DNA from: Cognatishimia sp. SS12 | GTDB lineage: Bacteria; Pseudomonadota; Alphaproteobacteria; Rhodobacterales; Rhodobacteraceae | Reading direction: 5' to 3' | DNA: 64,000 nucleotides | Assembly (NCBI RefSeq): GCF_028369055.1 | Contig: NZ_JAQNCZ010000002.1 | Span: 434,001-498,000 of the forward strand | Shown: piece after piece, positions 56,430 to 64,000 of the stretch | How positions within the stretch are numbered: position 1 is the first letter of the stretch | How the letters are laid out: each line of letters begins with the position of its first letter | Position numbers and translations under genes: made by a program | Notes under the pieces: generated by a model | What the model saw: the letters and a program-made list of their open reading frames with translations, nothing else | Told to the model about the DNA's origin: nothing | Database searches by the model: none

Positions 56430-57650
56430 ATGAGCGCCTTTTATGATGAGTTGGAAACAAGATCGGCAGATGCGCGCGCAGCGGCACTGGCCAGCGCGCT
56501 GCCGCGCCAAATCGCGCGCGCCAAGGCGCTGCCGGGCTACGCCGCCGCCTTTGCCGAGGTTGATGCAGAGGCGATCACCACGCCTACCGCGCTGGCGGCG
56601 TTGCCAATTCTGCGAAAGTCAGACCTGAGCGCGGCGCAGGCCGCGCAGGCGCCCTTTGGGGGCTACAATGCGCTTGCCCCCACGGGGTTTGCGCATGTGT
56701 TTCAGTCCCCCGGCCCGATCTATGAGCCGGGCGGTGCGGGCCACGACTGGTGGCGCATGGGGCGGCTGTTGCATGCGGTGGGCATTGGCCCGGGTGATAT
56801 CATCCAGAACTGCTTTGGCTATCATCTGACACCTGCGGGCATGATGTTTGAAAGCGGCGCGCGGGCTGTGGGCGCGACGGTTCTGCCTGCGGGCACCGGC
56901 CAGACCGATCTGCAGGTGCAGGCGGCCGCCGCGCTGGGCAGCACCGCCTATGCCGGCACGCCCGACTACCTCAAGGTGATCCTTGATCGGGCCGAGGCTC
57001 TGGGCACCTCGCTTCAGATCAGCAAGGCAGCGGTCGGTGGCGGCGCGCTCTTCCCCAGCCTGCGCCAAGAATACGCGGATCGCGGCATTCTATGTTTGCA
57101 ATCCTACGCCACGGCGGATCTGGGCAATATCGCTTATGAAAGCCCCGCGATGGAGGGGATGATTGTGGATGAGAATGTGGTGGTCGAAATTGTCGTCCCT
57201 GGCACCGGCACCCCCGTCGCCCCCGGCGAGGTTGGCGAAGTTGTCGTGACCTCGCTTAACCCGGACTATCCGCTGATCCGCTTCGCCACCGGGGATCTCT
57301 CGGCTGTGATGGCGGGGCAAAGCCCCTGCGGGCGCAGCAACATGCGCATCAAGGGCTGGATGGGCCGCGCCGATCAGACCGCCAAGATCAAAGGCATGTT
57401 TGTGCGTCCCGAACAGGTCGCCGCATTGGTGGCGCGTCACGCCGATGTCAGCCGCGCCCGCGTCATCGCCAGCCGCGAGGGCGAAATGGATGTGATGACC
57501 GTGCAACTTGAGACCGAGGCACAGGACAGTTCAGCCTATTTGGACAGTGTTGTCGGGGTCCTGAAACTCAAGGGGCAGATCGAAATCGTCGCGCCCGGCA
57601 GCCTGCCGAACGACGGCGTGGTGATCGAAGATCAGCGTAAATACGACTGA
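56430..57650 (+). CDS. PaaK-like adenylate-forming protein without the canonical P-loop
   Basis: This 406-residue protein resembles phenylacetate-CoA ligases in length and C-terminal layout (FATGDLSAVMAGQSPCGRSN, MRIKGWMGRADQTAKIKGMF, VRPEQV). Where PaaK has the phosphate-binding SSGTTGKP, this one has HVFQSPGPIYEPGGAGHDWW, with no serine/threonine-rich loop. It is last in the ligase/transporter unit, 57 bases after livF. It may be a CoA ligase with an altered nucleotide site, or a non-catalytic partner of the first ligase. A terminator follows. Confidence 0.82.
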   Translation: MSAFYDELETRSADARAAALASALPRQIARAKALPGYAAAFAEVDAEAITTPTALAALPILRKSDLSAAQAAQAPFGGYNALAPTGFAHVFQSPGPIYEPGGAGHDWWRMGRLLHAVGIGPGDIIQNCFGYHLTPAGMMFESGARAVGATVLPAGTGQTDLQVQAAAALGSTAYAGTPDYLKVILDRAEALGTSLQISKAAVGGGALFPSLRQEYADRGILCLQSYATADLGNIAYESPAMEGMIVDENVVVEIVVPGTGTPVAPGEVGEVVVTSLNPDYPLIRFATGDLSAVMAGQSPCGRSNMRIKGWMGRADQTAKIKGMFVRPEQVAALVARHADVSRARVIASREGEMDVMTVQLETEAQDSSAYLDSVVGVLKLKGQIEIVAPGSLPNDGVVIEDQRKYD

Positions 57651-57682
57651 CATTCCCTTATTAGAGACTGGTGAGAGTCTAT

Positions 57683-57725
57683 GGCGCGCGCTCCCGTTGT
57701 GGGCGCGCGTTTGCTGTTTTTCCCC
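57683..57725 (+). terminator. Intrinsic terminator of the ligase/ABC transporter unit
   Basis: CGCGCG-CT-CCC pairs with GGG-CGCGCG (57685-57695 with 57701-57709, a two-base bulge) and is followed by TTTGCTGTTTTT. It lies 34 bases after the PaaK-like stop. Confidence 0.75.
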
Positions 57726-57804
57726 TCAACGGGAACCAAAATTTATCCAAACATGTTTAACTACATAAGGAATTTCAGCATCCGCTGAGGATCAGGAGGG
57801 AAGA

Positions 57805-59454
57805 ATGCGTATTTTCAAAGCAGCATGTATGGCCACATTGATGATGTCCGCCGCCGCCGTTAGCGCGCGGGATTTGGCGCTCATCGTGGATCAGCAGGAC
57901 TATAGATCGCTCTCAGATCTGCCACGGGATGCCCGGATGGAGGCCATGTCAAATGCGCTCGACAACGCGGGGTTTGACGTCTCTTCGGTGAAAAATGCCA
58001 CGCTTAGCGAGTTGCGCGCCGCCATATTTGCGCTTGAGACCGCCGCCGAAAGCGAGGTGGATCGCCTTGTGATCATTATTCGCGGTCATGTGCTGTCTGA
58101 TACGCGCCAAGGCTGGGTGCTGGCCCAAGAGGCCCGCGCGCCTGACCGGTTTGACATCAACTCTAAAGCCATGCCGCTGCCGCTATTTGATACCGCGCTG
58201 CGCGCAGCGGCGGGGCGCGCGCTGATCGCCATCGTGGATGATCCGCGCCCATTAGAGGATATCGAGGGGCTGGGGCATGATGATCTGATCTATACGCCCG
58301 TGCAGGGTGCCACGCTGATCGAAGGGGACAGCCGCGCGGTGCAATCGGCGCTACGCAACCTTTTGGCCGAAGGGGCGACCACCCGGCAGTTGGCCGAAGC
58401 CCCGGGGGACATTGATGTCTCCGGGTTCATTTCCGGTACGGTTGCCTTCACCGAAGTGGATTTTGACGCCTCAGCGCGTGCCGACACGCAGGCGGTCAGC
58501 GAAAGTACCAGCGAACAGGCCTATTGGAATGCCGCGCGCGATATTGGCACGCAAAACGCGCTGAATTCATACATCGAACAGTACCCCAATGGCCAATTTG
58601 TCGACGATGCCCGCCGCCTGATGGCGCAGCGCGAGGCGAGCCGCGAGACACGGTTGAAAGAGGCGGAAGCCGCGCTCAACCTGTCGCGCGACCAGCGCCG
58701 CGATGTGCAACGGGACCTGTCGCTTTTGGGGTTTGACCCGCGCGGTATTGACGGCGTCTTTGGGCCTGCGACCCGCAGTGCCATCCGCTCCTGGCAGGCA
58801 GCGCAGGGCCGCGAAGCCACCGGCTATCTCAGCCGCGATCAGCTGCAAGTGATGCAGGAATTTGCGATGCGCCGCGCTGCAGAATTGGAAGAAGAGGCCC
58901 GCCGCCGCCGCGAGATCGAAGAAGCGCGCGACCGCGCGTTCTGGCAGGATACCGGCGCACGCAACACCGAAGCGGGCTATCGCGCCTATTTGAAGGAATT
59001 CCCCGATGGGGTCTTTGCCGAACTGGCCCGCGAGGAACTGGATGCGATCGAATCTGAACGCCGCGCAGAAATGGACGCGCGCGAACGCAACGCCTGGGAC
59101 GAGGCGCGCAACCAGAACACGGCCGAGAGCTATCGCGCCTTTTTGCAGGCCCATCCCGAAGGTGTCTTTGCCGAAGCGGCGCAGACACGTATTGATGAGC
59201 TCACCAACGAGGCCGACGACGACGAAGCGCGGGCGCGGTTCCAGTCCGCGGAAAACGCCGTGGCGGGCAGCACCGCTGCACGGCTGCTGATCGAAAACCG
59301 CTTGCAGAGCCTCGGATTGGAGCCGGGCAAGGTTGACGGCGCATTCGACAAGGACACCCGCCGCGCCCTGCGCCGCTTTCAAAAGGCGCGTAATTTGACG
59401 GTCACGGGCTATATGGATCAGGCGACAATGGTTCAAATGCTGCTCGGTCGCTAA
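57805..59454 (+). CDS. Exported pseudo-caspase with three internal repeats and two peptidoglycan-binding domains
   Basis: This 549-residue protein starts with a signal peptide (cut after AVSA). Residues 22-150 resemble a caspase-like (C14) fold: DLALIVDQQDYRSLSDLPRD, VDRLVIIIRGHVL and ALIAIVDDPRP. The catalytic His context is GHV (His95) instead of HG, and the catalytic Cys position (DxCR) reads VDDPR (144-148), so protease activity is unlikely. Three ~36-residue repeats (239-275, 379-414, 430-465; pattern W..A....T...Y..YL..P.G.F...A) surround two peptidoglycan-binding domains (~295-350, ~492-546). It probably sits at the cell wall. Confidence 0.82.
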   Translation: MRIFKAACMATLMMSAAAVSARDLALIVDQQDYRSLSDLPRDARMEAMSNALDNAGFDVSSVKNATLSELRAAIFALETAAESEVDRLVIIIRGHVLSDTRQGWVLAQEARAPDRFDINSKAMPLPLFDTALRAAAGRALIAIVDDPRPLEDIEGLGHDDLIYTPVQGATLIEGDSRAVQSALRNLLAEGATTRQLAEAPGDIDVSGFISGTVAFTEVDFDASARADTQAVSESTSEQAYWNAARDIGTQNALNSYIEQYPNGQFVDDARRLMAQREASRETRLKEAEAALNLSRDQRRDVQRDLSLLGFDPRGIDGVFGPATRSAIRSWQAAQGREATGYLSRDQLQVMQEFAMRRAAELEEEARRRREIEEARDRAFWQDTGARNTEAGYRAYLKEFPDGVFAELAREELDAIESERRAEMDARERNAWDEARNQNTAESYRAFLQAHPEGVFAEAAQTRIDELTNEADDDEARARFQSAENAVAGSTAARLLIENRLQSLGLEPGKVDGAFDKDTRRALRRFQKARNLTVTGYMDQATMVQMLLGR

Positions 59455-59485
59455 CGCGCGATGTGACAATTGGCCCAAGGCCACA

Positions 59486-59519
59486 CCAAAGAGGCAATTT
59501 TTTATTGCCTCTTTTTTTG
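59486..59519 (+). terminator. Intrinsic terminator of the pseudo-caspase gene
   Basis: AAAGAGGCAAT / ATTGCCTCTTT (59488-59498 with 59504-59514, loop TTTTT) is followed by TTTTG. It separates the pseudo-caspase and Hint genes. Confidence 0.93.
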
Positions 59520-59575
59520 TGTCGCCACTTGGGATTATGATTTGGGAAAAAGAAAATCAGGCATCGGAGCAGAAC

Positions 59576-60559
59576 ATGCCAGCAACGTATTTGGACCAGT
59601 TTTGGGTGCTGGACCCCTCAAGTCCGCCTGCGGATGGCACGACGCTGACCGTGGAAAAGTATGAGCTTGTCGATCAGGACGACGACGGTGATATCAGCCG
59701 CGGCAAAGGCGATGACACCGTCAACGGGCAGGAAGTCACCAATGCCTATCCGGGCGACACGGTCACGGTCCAACTGGAAGATGGCAGCACCACCACCATC
59801 GAGGGGATCACCTTTTACCTGGCCGATGGCTCGGTTGTGTTTACGCCCACCGACGGCTCGGCGCTGGATGAGGCCAGTTTTGTTTCCTCAACCTATGTGA
59901 CCAAAAACGGCAGCCTGGATGTCAGCGAAGATCTCGGCCCGCCCTGCCTGGTCGCTGGAACGCTGGTGGCCACACCCGAGGGGCCGGTGCCGGTTGAAAT
60001 GCTCAAGGCGGGCATGACCGTGACCGCCCAAGATGGGCGCAGCCTGACCTTGCGCATGGTGCTTTCCAGCAGTTTCACGGCGCGCGATGTGTCCGCCAAT
60101 GGGGCGCTTGCCCCGGTGCGCATTGTGGCTGGGGCCATGGGCAATGGCTTGCCGCAGCGCGACCTGCTGGTCTCGCGCCAGCATCGGATGCTGGTGAATG
60201 CCCCGGTTGTGGCGCGTCTGTTTGACAGCGCCGAGGTGCTTTTGCCCGCCATAAAGCTCACGCAGCTGCCGGGTATCTATGTCGATTCCAGCCTGCCGGT
60301 TGTGACCTATTATCACCTGGTGTTTGACCAGCATGAGATCATCCTGACCGAAGGCGCGGCGACCGAAAGCCTCTTTACCGGCCCAGAGGGGCTGCGCGCC
60401 ATGCCGGATGCCGCGCGCGAGGAACTCTATCTGATGTTCCCGGGCCTGAAAGCCGAAGGCAGCGCCATGACCCCCGCGCGCCTGATTCCGACCGGGCCAG
60501 CGCAGAATGAGCTGATCGAACGTCTCAAACGCAGTGCGGGCACGACGCTTTACAGCTGA
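59576..60559 (+). CDS. Hint-domain (Hedgehog/intein-like) protein
   Basis: This 327-residue acidic protein has a ~120-residue N-terminal region with Asp/Gly-rich stretches (DQDDDGDISRGKGDDTVNGQ) and a Hint_2 module beginning PCLVAGTLVATPEGPVPVEM. Its Cys124 is at the position of the splicing nucleophile. The module continues with RDLLVSRQHRMLV and a C-terminal region. There is no signal peptide. Rhodobacteraceae often encode such proteins, sometimes exported by type I systems; function and cleavage are unproven. The start is ATG 59576. Terminators on both sides make it a single-gene unit. Confidence 0.87.
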   Translation: MPATYLDQFWVLDPSSPPADGTTLTVEKYELVDQDDDGDISRGKGDDTVNGQEVTNAYPGDTVTVQLEDGSTTTIEGITFYLADGSVVFTPTDGSALDEASFVSSTYVTKNGSLDVSEDLGPPCLVAGTLVATPEGPVPVEMLKAGMTVTAQDGRSLTLRMVLSSSFTARDVSANGALAPVRIVAGAMGNGLPQRDLLVSRQHRMLVNAPVVARLFDSAEVLLPAIKLTQLPGIYVDSSLPVVTYYHLVFDQHEIILTEGAATESLFTGPEGLRAMPDAAREELYLMFPGLKAEGSAMTPARLIPTGPAQNELIERLKRSAGTTLYS

Positions 60560-60581
60560 CGTTTCTCTTTGCATTGGCGAC

Positions 60582-60616
60582 AAAAAAACCGCTCCGAAAT
60601 CTCGGAGCGGTTTTTG
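60582..60616. terminator. Bidirectional intrinsic terminator between the Hint gene and rpmJ
   Basis: AAAAACCGCTCCGA / TCGGAGCGGTTTTT (60584-60597 with 60602-60615) forms a 14-base-pair stem with A/T tracts on both sides. It serves the Hint gene (plus) and rpmJ (minus). Confidence 0.95.
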
Positions 60617-60639
60617 TCTCTGCCTTCAGGCGTCGGTGC

Positions 60640-60765
60640 TTAGCCCTGACGCGCTTTGAAGCGGCGTTGCGTCTTGTTGATGACGTAAACGCGACCCTTA
60701 CGGCGCACAACACGGCAGTCGCGGTGACGCTGCTTGAGCGAGCGGAGCGAGTTTTTGACCTTCAT
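60640..60765 (-). CDS. rpmJ: 50S ribosomal protein L36 (zinc-independent type)
   Basis: This 41-residue basic protein begins [20 protein letters not shown] and ends [11 protein letters not shown]. Only one cysteine is present, so the zinc-binding CxxC set of the classical L36 is missing. It resembles the C-minus type (E. coli YkgM-like), which is the normal L36 of many alphaproteobacteria. GGAG lies just upstream of the ATG at 60765. It is a single-gene unit ended by a bidirectional terminator. Confidence 0.95.
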   Translation of the reverse strand: MKVKNSLRSLKQRHRDCRVVRRKGRVYVINKTQRRFKARQG

Positions 60766-60834
60766 GGCCTTCTCCTTAGTTCGCGGCGCGGCGTGCGCCA
60801 GTTAACGGGCAACCCTTGCGGGTCGGTGAATTCA

Positions 60835-60909
60835 TGGTGGGCGATACAAGGATCGAACTTGTGACCCCTTCGATGTCAACGAAGTGCTCTACCGCTGAGC
60901 TAATCGCCC
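60835..60909 (-). tRNA. tRNA-Val (anticodon GAC)
   Basis: On the minus strand the acceptor arm GGGCGAT pairs with ATCGCCC. The D-arm is GCTCAGCGGTAGAGC, the anticodon stem CTTCG/CGAAG encloses TTGACAT with anticodon GAC (60875-60877), and the T-loop is TTCGATC. The discriminator is A, and the CCA end is encoded in the DNA (60835-60837). It reads GUC and GUU codons. Confidence 0.96.
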
Positions 60910-61059
60910 ATGAAACCTTGCGAAACCTAAGCCCTTCAAGAAAAAAGGGCGCGGAATTCCGCGCTGGTGGAGCGGTCTATAAAAGGAGTCGGGAGGGGGA
61001 TCAAGGGCTTTCAGCAATTATCTGTTTCGGGCTATGATTTATTTCAATCAGGAGGTCAA

Positions 61060-61920
61060 ATGCCCGAACACGCTTTCATCTTGGATCGTCCCGCAAAGCT
61101 GACCTCATCGGTGGTCTTCGCCTCCCCGCACAGTGGCCGCGATTACCCCAGCTGGTTTCTAGAGCGCAGTATTCTCAATGCGCGGAGCATCCGAAGCAGC
61201 GAAGATGCCTTTGTAGACGCGCTATTTGCCGCCGCCCCGACCTATGGGGCCCCGCTTTTGCGCAGCGGCGCGCCGCGCGCCTTTGTCGACTATAACCGCA
61301 GCGCCGAAGAACTGGACCCTGCCCTGATTGCCGGGGTGGCGTGGGTTGGCAACAACCCGCGGGTGTCTTCCGGGCTTGGGGTGATTCCCCGCGTGGTGTC
61401 CAATGGCCGCGCCATTTATCGCGGCAAGCTGACGCGCGCGGAGGCCGATGCCCGCATCAGCGGCTATTGGCGGCCGTATCATGCCACGCTGCAGGGGCTG
61501 CTGAACGAGGCGGTGCAGCATTTTGGCGAGGCGATTCTGGTGGATTGCCATTCCATGCCCCATGAGGCGATCGATTCCGTGCGGATGCCCGGCGGTCGCC
61601 GCCCCGAGATCGTGCTGGGTGATCGCTTTGGTGCATCGGCCCATGGCGAGATCGTCGATGCTATCGAGGCCGCCTTTCAGGAGGCGGGCTTTGTCGTGTC
61701 GCGCAATGCGCCCTTTGCCGGGGCTTACGTGACACAGCACTATGGCCGCCCCTCGCGGCGGCAGCATGCAATTCAGGTCGAAATCGACCGCGCGCTTTAT
61801 ATGGACGAAAAACGCATTGTGCCGAGTGCCGATTTTGACGGGTTCAAAGCTGCGCTCGACGGGGTGATCGCCAAAATCGCCACCATTGGGACCTGTGATC
61901 AAAGGGTGGCAGCGGAATAA
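61060..61920 (+). CDS. N-formylglutamate amidohydrolase family protein
   Basis: This 286-residue enzyme matches the family that hydrolyses N-formyl-L-glutamate, the last step of one histidine breakdown route. Metal-site motifs include VFASPHSGRDYP near residue 20, PRAFVDYNRSAEELDP and EAILVDCHSMPHEA near residue 165, and the C-terminal QHAIQVEIDRALYMDE. AGGAGG before ATG 61060 fixes the start; the frame reads 31 codons further up. No hut genes are adjacent, so another N-acyl substrate is possible. It ends exactly where dinB ends on the other strand. Confidence 0.9.
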   Translation: MPEHAFILDRPAKLTSSVVFASPHSGRDYPSWFLERSILNARSIRSSEDAFVDALFAAAPTYGAPLLRSGAPRAFVDYNRSAEELDPALIAGVAWVGNNPRVSSGLGVIPRVVSNGRAIYRGKLTRAEADARISGYWRPYHATLQGLLNEAVQHFGEAILVDCHSMPHEAIDSVRMPGGRRPEIVLGDRFGASAHGEIVDAIEAAFQEAGFVVSRNAPFAGAYVTQHYGRPSRRQHAIQVEIDRALYMDEKRIVPSADFDGFKAALDGVIAKIATIGTCDQRVAAE

Positions 61921-63177
61921 TCAGCGCCGCAACCCGCGCCCCTTTTGGATCGCATCGCTGCCAAAGCGCGCGCGAATGCTGTCGGTGGCACGTTCGGCCT
62001 TGCGGCGCTGCGCGGCTTTGGGGTCCAGAAGATCGCCGCTCAGGTCCGCGCCGCTTTCGTCAACGATGTCGGAAATTCCGACGCCGATCAGCCGGTAGGG
62101 GCCCTGATCGCCAACCTGATCAAACAGCCCCCGCGCGGTGGCATAGATGGTGTCCGCCATTTGCGTGGCGTCGCGCAGGCTGACACGGCGCGAGATCAGC
62201 GAGAAATTGGCCTGCTTGAGTTTCAGCGTTACCACCCGGCCCGCCTTGCGTTTGGCTTTGGCCCGATCCGCAACCTGTTCGCTCAGCCGCCAAAGGTGGC
62301 CGTCCAGCAAATCAAGGCTGCTGGTGTCCTCAAAGAAGGTCGTTTCCTTGCTGATGCTTTTGACCGGCTGGCGGGCGGAAATCTTGCGCCGGTCCTGCCC
62401 GCGCGCCAGGTGCCAGAGGCGATAGCCCATGCTGCCGAAGCGCTCGCTCAGCTCCTGTTGATCCCAGCGCAAGAGGTCGGCAAAGGTATAGATGCCCGCG
62501 CGTTCAAGTGACTCTTGCGCCGCCGGGCCCACGCCCCAGATCAGGCGCACGGGTTTGTCGCGCAGAAAATCCTCGGTTTCCGCCTTGCCGATGATGGCAA
62601 AGCCCTGCGGCTTGTCCAGATCACTGGCGACCTTGGCGAGAAACTTGTTGTGGCTCAGCCCGATGGAGCCGGTCACGCCGACCTCATCCTTCATGCGTTT
62701 GACGAGCCGCGCCAGCATGACGGCGGGCGGCGCGCCGTGCAGCTTGGCCGTGCCGGTCAGGTCCAGAAAGGCTTCGTCCAGCGAGAGCGGTTCAATGGCG
62801 GGCGTCAGCTCATCCATCAGAGCGCGGATCTGGCGGCTGACCTCGACATAAACCTGCATGCGCGGCTTGACCACCACTGCATTGGGGCACAGTTTCAGTG
62901 CCTGAAACATCGGCATGGCCGAGCGCACCCCGCGTATGCGCGCGATATAACAGGCGGTGGAAACCACGCCGCGCTTGCCGCCGCCGATGATCACCGGCTT
63001 GTCGGCCAATTCCGGGTTGTCGCGTTTTTCCACGCTGGCATAAAAGGCATCACAGTCCATATGCGCGATCGACAGGTCAAACAGCTCGTCATGCTGCAGA
63101 CACCGCAGGCTGCCGCAAGCGGGGCAGCGGCGGGTGTCGCTGACAGTCGTTAGGCAATCGCGGCAAAGGGTAGGCAT
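61921..63177 (-). CDS. dinB: DNA polymerase IV with N-terminal zinc ribbon
   Basis: This 418-residue Y-family translesion polymerase has catalytic acids Asp41 (AHMDCDAFYASVEK) and Asp134/Glu135 (PLSLDEAFLDLTG), then the thumb (GLSHNKFLAKVASDLDKP) and little-finger domains. The first ~30 residues form an extra zinc-ribbon-like module with Cys5, Cys8, Cys18 and Cys21. I found no GTTC-N7-GTTC LexA site in the short upstream gap, so SOS control is not shown. It is divergent from the NUDIX gene by 15 bases. Confidence 0.94.
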   Translation of the reverse strand: MPTLCRDCLTTVSDTRRCPACGSLRCLQHDELFDLSIAHMDCDAFYASVEKRDNPELADKPVIIGGGKRGVVSTACYIARIRGVRSAMPMFQALKLCPNAVVVKPRMQVYVEVSRQIRALMDELTPAIEPLSLDEAFLDLTGTAKLHGAPPAVMLARLVKRMKDEVGVTGSIGLSHNKFLAKVASDLDKPQGFAIIGKAETEDFLRDKPVRLIWGVGPAAQESLERAGIYTFADLLRWDQQELSERFGSMGYRLWHLARGQDRRKISARQPVKSISKETTFFEDTSSLDLLDGHLWRLSEQVADRAKAKRKAGRVVTLKLKQANFSLISRRVSLRDATQMADTIYATARGLFDQVGDQGPYRLIGVGISDIVDESGADLSGDLLDPKAAQRRKAERATDSIRARFGSDAIQKGRGLRR

Positions 63178-63192
63178 CAGAAGGGTCCGGGT

Positions 63193-63651
63193 GTGACGTC
63201 AGGCAAGAGCATAGCATTCACGGCGGGGGATCACAGCCGCTTTCACGGCGCCAAAGTGACGGTTCTTGTCAGCAGGGATCTTGTGACCCTGTTGCGCGAT
63301 GCGCGCGCGGATATCCCCTATCCCAACCATTGGGATCTGCCTGGTGGTGGGCGCGAAGGCGATGAAAGCCCCTGGGGCTGCGCCGCGCGCGAGTGCTTTG
63401 AGGAAACCCATCTGCGCCTGACACGGCGCGATGTGATCTGGGCGCGTTCTTATGTGAACGGCGCACATACCAATTGGTTTTTCGTGGCGCGGATCTCCGA
63501 AGCGCGCGCCGGCGCGATGCATCTGGGCAGCGAAGGGCAGGCGCTCATGCGTATGTCCATCGACCACTACCTGACCCACCCCAAAGCCATCCCGAATTTC
63601 CAACGCCGTCTGGCCGATTGGATCGCAGGAATGGCGGGGGCTGATATCTGA
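63193..63651 (+). CDS. NUDIX hydrolase
   Basis: This 152-residue pyrophosphohydrolase-fold protein has a Nudix box G-x5-E-x7-RE-x2-EE (GGREGDESPWGCAARECFEE), matching except for His in place of the last Gly (THL). It probably hydrolyses a nucleoside diphosphate derivative; the substrate is unknown. The start is GTG 63193 with AGAAGGG upstream. It is divergent from dinB, with a minimal gap, and abuts the pyrF stop at its 3' end. Confidence 0.88.
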   Translation: MTSGKSIAFTAGDHSRFHGAKVTVLVSRDLVTLLRDARADIPYPNHWDLPGGGREGDESPWGCAARECFEETHLRLTRRDVIWARSYVNGAHTNWFFVARISEARAGAMHLGSEGQALMRMSIDHYLTHPKAIPNFQRRLADWIAGMAGADI

Positions 63652-64000
63652 TCAGAGGCCGCGCAGCTCGTCCACAATGGCCTGGGCCGCGGCGCGGGGG
63701 TCTTTGGCGGTCCAGACCGGGCGGCCCACCACGATGTGATCAGCGCCATCAGCCACGGCCGAAGCGGGGGTGGCGACACGCTTTTGGTCGCCAAGCGCCG
63801 CGCCGGCGGGGCGCACGCCGGGGGTGACGATCAGCTTGCCCTTGGCTTCGGGCAGGGCGCGGATCAGCGCCGCTTCCTGTGGGCTGGCAATCACCCCGTC
63901 GGCCCCAGCGGCAAATGCGTTGCCCGCGCGTTCCTGCACCAGATCCTTGATCGCGCCGTCTTTGATCAGCGCGCCGTCCAGATCCTGCCGGTCAAGCGAG
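63652..64000 (-). CDS. pyrF: Orotidine 5'-phosphate decarboxylase, 3' part
   Basis: The frame is open to the window edge, so the N-terminal half, including the catalytic Lys-Asp network, lies outside. The visible 115 residues contain the C-terminal phosphate-binding signatures: [54 protein letters not shown] and the final helix. PyrF makes UMP from OMP. It is convergent with the NUDIX gene with no bases between stops. Confidence 0.93.
   Translation of the reverse strand, partial: SLDRQDLDGALIKDGAIKDLVQERAGNAFAAGADGVIASPQEAALIRALPEAKGKLIVTPGVRPAGAALGDQKRVATPASAVADGADHIVVGRPVWTAKDPRAAAQAIVDELRGL

Noticed and set aside
63178..63192. LexA/SOS box for dinB
   Set aside because: No GTTC-N7-GTTC pattern is present in the 15-base gap or nearby on either side.

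Overview
The window looks like chromosomal DNA of a Roseobacter-group alphaproteobacterium (Rhodobacteraceae). The evidence is its high GC content, the gene order rpsT-dnaA-dnaN-recF-gyrB, an endonuclease-type MutL, a DinB with an N-terminal zinc ribbon, a single-cysteine L36, Hint-domain and DUF3775 proteins, and an all-cysteine formate dehydrogenase alpha subunit. The species cannot be named from sequence alone. No insertion sequence, prophage or CRISPR array was seen. Both edge genes (a metal ABC permease and pyrF) are cut by the window.

Layout. 1-1815: two ABC-3 metal permeases, the first with a DtxR-like C-terminal extension. 1818-4457: an Lrp regulator divergent from a universal stress protein and an alanine/glycine:cation symporter. 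4571-8581: mutL-rmuC and two small genes, with a shared promoter-like element before mutL and before each small gene. 8664-12579: a minus-strand run of FAD dehydrogenase, proC, etfB and etfA. 12872-14806: two tandem FCD-type GntR regulators with a decayed reading frame between them. 14833-21928: gyrB, recF, dnaN, dnaA and rpsT. 22240-29389: enoyl-CoA hydratase, mutM, ubiE-ubiB, dapA and a soluble-type lytic transglycosylase. 29399-32597: an EamA transporter, mnmD and a divergent FAD oxidase (a probable split MnmC), and a flavin reductase. 32735-39753: OmpA lipoprotein, nth-adenosine kinase, sulfotransferase and branching glycosyltransferase, an ABC ATPase, a zinc-finger protein and a histidine phosphatase. 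39948-46092: formate dehydrogenase alpha, a WGR protein, a LysR regulator and a Tat-exported PhoX-family phosphatase.

46361-57650 is the most system-like part. A soluble PAS hybrid histidine kinase and its OmpR-type regulator are divergent from a six-gene unit: acyl-CoA synthetase, Liv-type ATPase, two Liv-type permeases, a periplasmic binding protein, and a second Liv-type ATPase. A short PaaK-like protein without the usual adenylate phosphate-binding loop follows. The inference is that a carboxylic acid is sensed, imported and converted to a CoA thioester by one locus.

57805-64000: a pseudo-caspase with peptidoglycan-binding domains and three internal repeats, a Hint-domain protein, rpmJ, tRNA-Val(GAC), an N-formylglutamate amidohydrolase, dinB, a NUDIX hydrolase and the 3' end of pyrF. 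Many genes are tightly packed, with 1- or 4-base start/stop overlaps and tail-to-tail overlaps. Several intrinsic terminators mark unit ends.
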